DNA of 5,024 nt from Acidilobaceae archaeon (GTDB lineage Archaea; Thermoproteota; Thermoprotei_A; Sulfolobales; Acidilobaceae), in NCBI GenBank assembly GCA_027081695.1, contig JALWJI010000056.1, positions 1-5,024 on the forward strand, written 5' to 3'. Numbering within the stretch: the stretch's first letter is position 1; the number at the start of each line of letters is the position of its first letter. Both the position numbers and the translations under genes were made by a program. The notes beneath the pieces were generated by a model. It searched no databases. It saw only the letters and a program-made list of their open reading frames with translations, and had not been told where the DNA came from. Of this stretch, positions 1 to 5,024 are shown in pieces.

Positions 1-204
1 AATCTGAGCCCGAAGCCTCAGTACAAGAGAACCGTTAGAACTATCGAAATACGACCCCGGTAACAGTTCTAACCCCTCATATTTCTCAGTGCTTTCAACA
101 TTCCAAACACCCATAAGCCAACCAGCAACAGCAATACTAATAGCAATAGTGACAGCAATGAGTATAACAACGACAATAGTCGGATGAATACCCTTTCTCG
201 ACAT
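1..204 (-). CDS. Archaeal type IV pilin, N-terminal part (cut by window edge)
   Basis: Sixty-eight codons read without a stop from ATG at 204 to the left edge, so the C-terminus lies outside. The protein begins MSRKGIHPTIVVV, a class III signal peptide: a short basic stretch ending Arg-Lys-Gly, then a hydrophobic helix to about residue 34. By family knowledge, a prepilin peptidase of the PibD kind would cut after Gly5, leaving Ile-His-Pro at the mature N-terminus. The helix would form the pilus core and the downstream part a beta-rich head; N57-G-S59 is a possible N-glycosylation sequon. It shares IAISIAVAGWLMG with the pilin encoded just upstream, so the two are paralogues, probably major and minor pilins. 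ATG at 204 is chosen because GGGATTGAT lies 4 bases before it; an in-frame ATG at 219 would add MGLIN. Codons are mostly NNT, unlike the neighbouring pilin. Confidence 0.85.
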   Translation of the reverse strand, partial: MSRKGIHPTIVVVILIAVTIAISIAVAGWLMGVWNVESTEKYEGLELLPGSYFDSSNGSLVLRLRAQI

Positions 205-208
205 ATTT

Positions 209-217
209 ATCAATCCC
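209..217 (-). promoter_or_regulatory. Ribosome binding site of the second pilin
   Basis: On the minus strand GGGATTGAT precedes ATG 204 by 4 bases and matches 6 of 9 positions of the archaeal anti-16S sequence GGAGGTGAT. It favours ATG 204 over the in-frame ATG at 219, which has no such site. Confidence 0.45.
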
Positions 218-240
218 ATAAAAATTAAACTATGATGGGA

Positions 241-254
241 GATAATAAAAAGCT
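241..254 (-). promoter_or_regulatory. T-rich element: pilin 2 TATA box and/or pilin 1 terminator
   Basis: The minus strand reads AGCTTTTTATTATC. Centred near 247, it could be a TATA box starting a transcript near 221, just upstream of the second pilin. It also lies about 30 bases after the stop of the first pilin and contains a T5 run, which fits the U-rich sites where archaeal RNA polymerase terminates. The sequence alone cannot separate the two roles; both may apply. Confidence 0.4.
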
Positions 255-279
255 TGGAAATATTAAGATTATTGAAACC

Positions 280-696
280 TTATGGTGTTTGAGCAACTAC
301 ATAGCCTTGATATACGCCGCCAGTATCAGTGTATACTTTGATTGCGTACTGAGCACCTGCTGTGGGGGTATTTGTTAGTGTTGTAGCACCGGCAGTTGTT
401 CCGGATTCAATACATGCCACTTTTCCAGGATCAACTTGTACGTTTAGACCTGTAACGCTTTCCAAACCTACAAATTCAATCTCGGTTACTGTTGCTGACT
501 TGCTTCCTGTATTCTTTACACATATTTTATAGTTACCATCTGTTGTTAGTGTTGAGTTTGGTAGTACTTGTAGTTGTTCTGTTGTTCCGAAGGTTCCCCA
601 GAGTCCCATGAGCCATCCGGCTACTGCTATAGATATTGCGATTGCTACCGCCACGATGATGACCGTTGCGATTACTGGGCTTATACCTCTTCTCAT
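280..696 (-). CDS. Archaeal type IV pilin (archaellin/pilin N-terminal domain)
   Basis: A complete 138-residue structural pilin. It starts MRRGISPVIATVIIVAV: two arginines and a glycine, then the Ile-Ser-Pro-Val-Ile start typical of the archaeal pilin N-terminal family. Prepilin peptidase should cut after Gly4. Residues 5-34 form the hydrophobic assembly helix. Residues about 40-138 are a Thr/Gly/Val-rich head likely to fold as a beta sandwich, with one sequon at N47-S-T49. It has two cysteines, C59 and C95, possibly a disulfide on the extracellular head. The start at 696 is supported by GAGAGTGAT 5 bases upstream; no longer start is needed. The gene follows the ATPase and membrane platform genes but has a 211-base leader with its own TATA box, which would let the subunit be made in excess of the machinery. 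An archaellin is less likely because archaellum accessory genes are missing. Confidence 0.9.
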   Translation of the reverse strand: MRRGISPVIATVIIVAVAIAISIAVAGWLMGLWGTFGTTEQLQVLPNSTLTTDGNYKICVKNTGSKSATVTEIEFVGLESVTGLNVQVDPGKVACIESGTTAGATTLTNTPTAGAQYAIKVYTDTGGVYQGYVVAQTP

Positions 697-701
697 GGCT
701 A

Positions 702-710
702 ATCACTCTC
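702..710 (-). promoter_or_regulatory. Ribosome binding site of the first pilin
   Basis: GAGAGTGAT on the minus strand ends 5 bases before ATG 696 and shares the GTGAT core of the archaeal Shine-Dalgarno sequence. It fixes the start codon, which also gives a perfect class III signal peptide. Confidence 0.55.
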
Positions 711-767
711 GCTTAATCAGATTGTTTCTTGGGTTATTGATCTATTATAGTTTTCTATAGTGGTGAT

Positions 768-780
768 CTTTATATATTTT
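768..780 (-). promoter_or_regulatory. TATA box promoter of the first pilin gene
   Basis: The minus strand carries AAAATATATAAAG, preceded by purine-rich AGG that could serve as a BRE. About 26 bases downstream of its centre the transcript would start near 748, giving a leader of about 50 bases before ATG 696. It is the best TATA match in the window and suggests that the pilin is transcribed separately from, and perhaps more strongly than, the assembly genes. Confidence 0.55.
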
Positions 781-907
781 CCTCTTGGGAGTATTATGTT
801 TATATCTTGTATTCTGGTTAAAATTCTTGTTTGTAATTATGTATAAATAAAATATATATTTCATAGATGTTTGATTATTATTATTTGATTTTGTTATTGT
901 TCAAATA
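781..907 (-). terminator. AT-rich gap after the membrane platform gene, probable terminator region
   Basis: After the TAG at 908 the minus strand is very AT-rich, with T-rich runs such as ATATATATTTTATTTATA near 842-859. Archaeal transcription typically stops at U-rich tracts without a required hairpin, and no stable hairpin was noticed. The stretch probably ends or weakens the ATPase-platform transcript before the pilin promoter. No coding potential was seen. Confidence 0.35.
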
Positions 908-2740
908 CTATAATGGTACTGATCTGAGTGTAACTAGTATTGTTATTATTGTTATTATGACTAGTATTATTCCGTGTAGGAATCCGGCAACTATTTTTCC
1001 GTCTTGTATTTTTCCGGCTACTATGCCCATTAGGTAGCTGTTGAGTACTGCTCCTAGGCTTAGTAGAAGTGCTACATTGCCGAGTTCTGTTGTTGATATT
1101 GCTTGTGGTGTTTCGGCTCCGGTTACTCCTAGGCTTTGTCCTGTGAAGGAGAGTACTAGGATGCTTGATGCTGCCACTAGGATTGCTCCCATGTATGGCA
1201 TGAATATGTAGCTTCTTAGTCGTTTTTTGAATTCTTTTTGGAGCTCTGTTAGGTTAAAGGCGTATCTTGCCAGGCTTTCGAGGGTTTCGGGGCTTCCTCC
1301 TCCTACGCTTATGCTATCTACTAGGAATCGGAAGTTTGATAGGAGTAGCCAGTCTCTGTATCCTCTTATTGCTCTTCTGACGGCTCTTTCGAGGTGTAGT
1401 CCTAGGGTTAGTGCGATGTTAAGTCTCCTGGTTATTGGATTTAGTGGGCCGTAGTCTCGTGTTGTTACTATTAGTATGCTTTTTTCTGGGCTGAGGCCTG
1501 TTTTTCGTACCTCGGTTAGGTCTCGTAGGAAGCTTGCGACAGCGTCTCCTAGGTTCTTTGTTTTTCTTGATTCTCTCATGTATATTATTGTGCTTGGTAA
1601 GCTCATTGCTATTAGTGTTCCTCCTAGTGTTACGGCGAATCCTATTATGTTCCCGTAGGTTGGTGGTTTTCCTTGTAGTAGGCTGTAGGCTCCTGTTGCA
1701 TAGAATAGTATGGGGAATACTACTAGTGCTATTGGTACTCCGATTGTTAGAAGTACGGCGTATGGACCGTAGTGGGTTATAGGGGTTTTTGGCTGGCTAC
1801 TGTGGATCATCCACAGCAGGAAGAACGTGAGCATTGGTAAGAAGACGAAGCTGAATAGTGCTAGTTGGGCTGCGCCTCCGCCGGGTGCTCCTCCGGTGGG
1901 GATGATGCTTTGAATTGTGAAGAATATGTAGAATACTAGTGTCATGATCACGGCTAGTGTAACGTAGATTTCTGTGAACATGCTCATTCTTTCGGCTATT
2001 AGCTTCATCTGGTTCATTCTGTTATTGAAGATGTCCTGGGTTCTTATTTCTAGATAGTGGAGGACGTCTCCTCCGGTTTTGACACTTGTCACGTAACCTA
2101 ACATGAAGTCTCTGTAAAGTGGGCTGGGATGGAAGAGAGCGTTTTCTTCTATCGCGTCTAGTGGGCTTTTTCCCAGGAGCCTCATGTCTCTCAGGATCAT
2201 GCTTGCTTCTTCACGTATAGCCTTGAATATTTTCAGCGTTGAGACTCGCTCGACTACATTTGCTATTGAGACACCTGCTCGTGCCATTGTTGTTAGGTAT
2301 GCGGCGAAGAATGGCAGCTCTGTCTCCACGTTGTTCTTGCGCTCTTCTTTTTTAGCAGCAGGATATACTAGTACTCCTGCAAGAACGAATATTGGGATGA
2401 GCATTAGTATTATTATTAAAATTACTTTTATTGCAAGGGTTAATGGGCTGACAGCTAACAGTATAGATAGGTATATTGAGAAGAAGATTGATGAGAATAT
2501 ATAGAGGAGTCCTCTTGCGGCATAAAGGGTAGGATAAGTCTGGAGGCCGGCTTGGGCAAGCTGTTTCTCAAGGTCAAAAGTTTTCGCAAACTTATCAGCT
2601 ATGTGTCCGAAATATGCTATGGCTATGAAATCGAGAACATCCCCTAGGGTAACCTTCCGCTTAGGCCTATATGCTACCTGCTTTGGCTTCCGCCTGAAAA
2701 GAGTCCTGAACGCTTTCCGGAGTCTGCTTTCGCTACTCAT
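908..2740 (-). CDS. FlaJ/TadC-type type IV pilus membrane platform protein (two T2SF domains)
   Basis: This 610-residue polytopic membrane protein is the likely inner platform of the pilus assembly machine, contacting the ATPase below and pilins in the membrane. A basic cytoplasmic N-terminus (residues 1-30) is followed by membrane segments near 77-97 and 101-126. A first cytoplasmic T2SF-like domain (about 140-255) includes TMARAGVSIANVVERV. Further hydrophobic segments lie near 258-279, 292-311, 325-348 and 363-388. A second T2SF-like domain (about 398-510) contains TEVRKTGLSPEKS, and three last segments lie near 512-532, 554-575 and 585-605. A Gly-rich loop (282-290) probably faces outward. 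There are no cysteines. ATG 2740 is the only start in frame after the TAG at 2768, and GGAGG lies 10 bases before it. The ATPase gene ends 46 bases upstream, so the two are probably an operon. Codons downstream of about residue 74 become strongly NNA-ending. Confidence 0.92.
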   Translation of the reverse strand: MSSESRLRKAFRTLFRRKPKQVAYRPKRKVTLGDVLDFIAIAYFGHIADKFAKTFDLEKQLAQAGLQTYPTLYAARGLLYIFSSIFFSIYLSILLAVSPLTLAIKVILIIILMLIPIFVLAGVLVYPAAKKEERKNNVETELPFFAAYLTTMARAGVSIANVVERVSTLKIFKAIREEASMILRDMRLLGKSPLDAIEENALFHPSPLYRDFMLGYVTSVKTGGDVLHYLEIRTQDIFNNRMNQMKLIAERMSMFTEIYVTLAVIMTLVFYIFFTIQSIIPTGGAPGGGAAQLALFSFVFLPMLTFFLLWMIHSSQPKTPITHYGPYAVLLTIGVPIALVVFPILFYATGAYSLLQGKPPTYGNIIGFAVTLGGTLIAMSLPSTIIYMRESRKTKNLGDAVASFLRDLTEVRKTGLSPEKSILIVTTRDYGPLNPITRRLNIALTLGLHLERAVRRAIRGYRDWLLLSNFRFLVDSISVGGGSPETLESLARYAFNLTELQKEFKKRLRSYIFMPYMGAILVAASSILVLSFTGQSLGVTGAETPQAISTTELGNVALLLSLGAVLNSYLMGIVAGKIQDGKIVAGFLHGIILVIITIITILVTLRSVPL

Positions 2741-2765
2741 ATCCCGCTGGCCTCCATTGTTGCAT
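2733..2765 (-). other. Possible 10-codon upstream open frame overlapping the platform gene start
   Basis: In the gap between the ATPase and platform genes, ATG at 2765 opens the frame MQQWRPAGYE and stops at TAG 2733-2735, overlapping the platform gene start in another frame. It is preceded by GGAGTGAT (2774-2781) with 8 bases of spacing, a better Shine-Dalgarno match than that of the platform gene. It could be a leader that couples or tunes translation, or chance; a product this short cannot be supported from sequence alone. Confidence 0.2.
2751..2755 (-). promoter_or_regulatory. Ribosome binding site of the platform gene
   Basis: GGAGG on the minus strand lies 10 bases before ATG 2740, slightly far but usable. 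No other in-frame start exists between it and the upstream stop. Confidence 0.5.
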
Positions 2766-2786
2766 ATCTAATAATCACTCCGTGTG

Positions 2787-4418
2787 CTATGTATAGCTCT
2801 CGTAGCGTGGAAGCTCCCTCTCCACCATGCTCATAATCTTTGAAGGCCTCCTATAATACTCGGTTATGACTCGGCCCACGTCCTGATAACTTGTCAACCT
2901 CTTGTACGTCATCCACCGAATTATTTTCTCGCGTCTCTCTATATCTTCAAAGACCGCGTCTAGCGATGTACCGGTCATCTCCGCTATCCTAGGAAGCAGT
3001 ATACTATCTTCAAGCATCAAGTTATGAGACTTCATAGCAGGATCCCATCTAGAGACAAGAATATACTGATCATAGTCCTGAATCTCCCAGACCTCAGTAA
3101 CCCTCCTCTCCACACGATACACATCGGGCTCAATAGGAATTCTCACACGCTTAATCGCAATGGCAAAATTAACCAACGGAATATAACCCTTCGGAATCTC
3201 CATAGGCGGACTAGTCAGCCTCTTAACGGCAGCGTCAATATGCTCAGCGTGAATAGTAGTAATACCTCCGTGACCAGTTGCAATAGCCTGGAACAATACT
3301 TTTGCTTCTTCTCCTCGTACCTCTCCTACTATCACTACGTCTGGTCTGTATCTTAGGCTTACTCTTACTAGGTCGTATAGGCTTATTTCACCCATTCCTC
3401 CTTCGAAGCCGTAGCTTGGTCTGCTGTAGAGTTGCACCCAGTTTTCGTGAGTGAGTCTGAGTTCTGGGGTGTCTTCTATTGTAACTATTTTTATTGTTGG
3501 TCTGAGGAGTGTTGCGAGCGCGTTTAGTAGTGTTGTTTTTCCTGCTCCTGTTACTCCCATTATTAACCCTGTCATGTTGAACTCGAGTATCTTCCAGAAA
3601 TATGCCGCTAATAGGCTGCTTACTGTTCCTCCAAGTACTAGGTTGATGATGCTTAGTGGTTTGTCCTTGAATTTTCTTATTGTGAATGTTGAGCCATCTC
3701 TGCTGACTTCCCTCTTGTAGGTTGCGGCGAGTCGGTGGCCTTCGGGTAGTATCGCGTCTATTATTGGAAACGCTACGCTTACGTGTTTTCCTGCTTTGTG
3801 GGCTAGTTTTACTACTAGGTCGTCCAGTTCCTCGTCGCTGTCGAAGCGTATGTTTGTAGGTATGCTCTCGTACCTAGAATGCCATACATAAATTGGTCTT
3901 CCTACGCCATCGCAGGAGATATCTTCTATTGCTGGATCCTTCATGAGGGGGGTTATAGGACCATATTCTATGGAGTCACGGTTAATATAGTACTCTATCT
4001 TTTGCCAGCTTATACCCGGGTGGATACTAGAACTGAAGCGTAGCCTGAACTTCCTAATGATCTTGGATACCTGTTTCTTGAAGTGCTCACGGGGATCCTC
4101 TCCGCTAGGTGGGGGCTCGAGCTCCCAGTAGAGGATGTCCATTACCTTCTCGTAGAGTTGTCGCTCCTCCGTAGTGAGGGGTATCTCGTCGACAAAGTAG
4201 AGCAGGGATCCGTCAACCTTTCTCTCAAGGATAAGTGCACGCGCCCATGGATCGACGAGAGGATAACTCTCCAAAATCCTATAGTCTGCACGGAGGCTAA
4301 CTATTTTCTCATAGATTAACCGGTCAAAGTCTACCTTTACTTCTTTTTCCTCTTCTTCTAAAGGAGTCTCTTCTACCTTCTTTCCCTTCCAGGGAAACCT
4401 TAACTTAAACACTACCAT
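2787..4418 (-). CDS. FlaI/TadA-type type II/IV secretion ATPase (pilus assembly motor)
   Basis: A 543-residue cytoplasmic ATPase of the VirB11/GspE superfamily, expected to form a hexamer that hydrolyses ATP to drive pilin insertion through the partner membrane protein. All hallmark motifs are seen: Walker A GVTGAGKTT at 288-296 (Lys294), Asp box TIEDTPELRL at 313-322 (E315, D316), Walker B RPDVVIVGEVRG at 358-369 (Glu366), and His box TGHGGITTIHAE at 381-392 (H383, H390). The N-terminus has a charged Glu/Lys stretch (about 15-30), and residues about 30-250 form the N-terminal domain. About 80 residues (460-543) follow the core and may contact the platform protein. It is the first gene of the minus-strand cluster. 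ATG 4418 is chosen because GGTG and a TATA-like box sit directly upstream. Gene order with one platform gene and two pilins points to a pilus rather than an archaellum motor. Codon preference switches sharply near residue 374. Confidence 0.95.
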   Translation of the reverse strand: MVVFKLRFPWKGKKVEETPLEEEEKEVKVDFDRLIYEKIVSLRADYRILESYPLVDPWARALILERKVDGSLLYFVDEIPLTTEERQLYEKVMDILYWELEPPPSGEDPREHFKKQVSKIIRKFRLRFSSSIHPGISWQKIEYYINRDSIEYGPITPLMKDPAIEDISCDGVGRPIYVWHSRYESIPTNIRFDSDEELDDLVVKLAHKAGKHVSVAFPIIDAILPEGHRLAATYKREVSRDGSTFTIRKFKDKPLSIINLVLGGTVSSLLAAYFWKILEFNMTGLIMGVTGAGKTTLLNALATLLRPTIKIVTIEDTPELRLTHENWVQLYSRPSYGFEGGMGEISLYDLVRVSLRYRPDVVIVGEVRGEEAKVLFQAIATGHGGITTIHAEHIDAAVKRLTSPPMEIPKGYIPLVNFAIAIKRVRIPIEPDVYRVERRVTEVWEIQDYDQYILVSRWDPAMKSHNLMLEDSILLPRIAEMTGTSLDAVFEDIERREKIIRWMTYKRLTSYQDVGRVITEYYRRPSKIMSMVERELPRYESYT

Positions 4419-4435
4419 ACACCAGCCAAAGACGA

Positions 4436-4447
4436 TATACTTATCTT
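4436..4447 (-). promoter_or_regulatory. Weak TATA-like box of the pilus operon
   Basis: The minus strand reads AAGATAAGTATA, centred about 23 bases before ATG 4418. That spacing would start the transcript at or next to the start codon, giving a leaderless or nearly leaderless mRNA, as is common for first genes of crenarchaeal operons. The match to a TATA consensus is modest. Confidence 0.35.
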
Positions 4448-4623
4448 CATACAGTTATGTCTGATGGCTGGACTATTCCCTTGTAGCCCCGTAATAATGC
4501 GTCTGTAGAGGTTTTTCTACTCTTCTATCATGCCCATAACATGTACTAGTATTGAAGGCTTAGAATGCAAACTCATATTATTCTGAGGAGCACTTTAATG
4601 AGACTTGGTATAGTATAGTACCT

Positions 4624-4632
4624 GATATATTA
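4624..4632 (+). promoter_or_regulatory. TATA box of the secreted-protein gene
   Basis: GATATATTA lies on the plus strand; a start about 26 bases beyond its centre, near 4654, would give a leader of about 30 bases before ATG 4683. The imperfect inverted repeat at 4607-4622 abuts it. Confidence 0.45.
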
Positions 4633-4675
4633 CAATAAGACAGTTGATGGTTTTGGGATGATTAGGCTTGGTGAA

Positions 4676-4681
4676 GGAGAT
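4676..4681 (+). promoter_or_regulatory. Ribosome binding site of the secreted-protein gene
   Basis: GGAGAT lies just before ATG 4683 with tight spacing. If the in-frame GTG at 4671 were used instead, GGGATGAT (4655-4662), 8 bases before it, would serve; that would add four residues to the signal peptide. Confidence 0.4.
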
Positions 4682-4682
4682 A

Positions 4683-5024
4683 ATGAAAAAAGTAATGATC
4701 CCGGGAATACTTATAATACTAGTAGCCTTGGCCTCGCTACCCTCTATAGCCGGTCCAGTCCCCGAGGGGCTTGCCGCCTCCTCCATTTCTTCCCAGGCGT
4801 ATACTTTGCCTGTAAATCTAACCCATGTCTATAATATGCTGGAATACTCTCTTCCCGCAAACACTATTCCCCAGATAATTGATGCCCAGTTTATAGGGCA
4901 AACGATTCTAGCCGTGGGTCCCTCGACCTACGCTATAATGTCGGTTAACCCTATAGACCGTAGTCTATCAATCGAAGCCTCAGGATCAATTATCGGCACT
5001 GGAAAAGGAGTATTCGTTTCTTCT
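4683..5024 (+). CDS. Secreted protein of unknown function, N-terminal part (cut by window edge)
   Basis: An open frame of 114 codons runs from ATG 4683 to the right edge without a stop. The first residues, MKKVMIPGILIILVALASL, form a classic Sec signal peptide: two lysines, a hydrophobic core, then Pro-Ser-Ile-Ala-Gly, with cleavage probable after Ala23 or Gly24. The visible mature part is rich in Ser, Pro, Ile and Ala, has one sequon (N45-L-T47), no cysteine and no second membrane segment. I do not recognise a family. The protein is exported and probably cell-surface or extracellular; a C-terminal anchor could lie outside the window. It is transcribed away from the pilus operon across a shared intergenic region, which hints at but does not prove a link with adhesion. 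GTG 4671 and TTG 4668 are possible alternative starts. Its reality is supported by signal peptide, TATA box and ribosome binding site acting together. Confidence 0.75.
   Translation, partial: MKKVMIPGILIILVALASLPSIAGPVPEGLAASSISSQAYTLPVNLTHVYNMLEYSLPANTIPQIIDAQFIGQTILAVGPSTYAIMSVNPIDRSLSIEASGSIIGTGKGVFVSS

Larger units (their letters stand above)
4419..4670. other. Divergent intergenic region between pilus operon and secreted-protein gene
   Basis: This stretch should hold promoters for both the minus-strand pilus operon and the plus-strand secreted-protein gene. Besides the TATA-like boxes listed separately it contains a small hairpin, GTAGAG with a GTTT loop and TTCTAC (4505-4520), and an imperfect inverted repeat GGTATAGTATAGTACC (4607-4622) directly upstream of the plus-strand TATA box, a possible operator. 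No convincing gene was seen. Confidence 0.45.

Noticed and set aside
1227..2504. Several plus-strand open frames of 60-106 codons opposite the platform gene
   Set aside because: They lie antisense to a 610-residue protein with clear family features; their openness follows from its codon bias, and their translations show no coherent domain or conserved motif.
3024..4319. Plus-strand open frames of 78-110 codons opposite the ATPase
   Set aside because: They are antisense to an ATPase with all catalytic motifs, and no ribosome site or recognisable protein supports them.
1..4418. Archaellum (rotating motility) operon
   Set aside because: No FlaX, FlaG, FlaF or FlaH homologue lies among the genes, and the motor comes first with pilins last, unlike the usual archaellin-first order. 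The possibility remains open beyond the left edge.
4505..4520. Small hairpin GTAGAG-GTTT-TTCTAC as a terminator or riboswitch
   Set aside because: The stem is at most 6 base pairs including a wobble pair and lies upstream of both genes, so it is not a terminator and is too small for a riboswitch.
4517..4576. Minus-strand 19-codon frame beginning MSLHSKPSILV in the intergenic region
   Set aside because: There is no Shine-Dalgarno site in front of it and the length is easily reached by chance.
4595..4786. Minus-strand open frame of 63 codons across the divergent promoter
   Set aside because: It overlaps the signal peptide region of the plus-strand gene and its promoter, and the translation resembles no protein.

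Overview
The window looks like part of a crenarchaeal genome, probably a hyperthermophile of the Desulfurococcales type, though the order is an inference. Supporting signs are archaeal TATA-like boxes upstream of genes, Shine-Dalgarno sites of the GGAGGTGAT kind, heavy use of AGA/AGG, ATA and CTA codons, and proteins of the archaeal type IV pilus and archaellum superfamily. No rRNA, tRNA, CRISPR array or insertion sequence was seen.

Four genes on the minus strand form a compact type IV pilus locus. In transcription order (high to low coordinates) they are: a FlaI/TadA-type secretion ATPase (4418 to 2787); a polytopic FlaJ/TadC-type membrane platform protein (2740 to 908), only 46 bases downstream and so probably co-transcribed; a complete type IV pilin with a class III signal peptide (696 to 280), after a 211-base gap with its own promoter; and a second pilin (204 to 1), truncated by the left edge. 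In the expected scheme, a prepilin peptidase (not in the window) trims both pilins after the Gly of their Arg/Lys-Gly site, the membrane protein anchors the assembly machine, and the cytoplasmic ATPase drives insertion of pilins into the fibre. No archaellum accessory gene (FlaX, FlaG, FlaF, FlaH) lies among these genes, so an adhesion or surface-attachment pilus is more likely than a rotating archaellum.

On the right, a roughly 250-base divergent intergenic region separates the pilus operon from a plus-strand gene (4683 onward, cut by the right edge). It encodes an unrecognised secreted protein with a Sec-type signal peptide.

The most unusual property is in the codons. The two adjacent pilins share an identical 13-residue stretch in which every degenerate codon differs. 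The ATPase gene also shows an abrupt switch in third-position preference inside its conserved catalytic core. No clearly new system was found; this is a minimal pilus locus with an unknown secreted neighbour.
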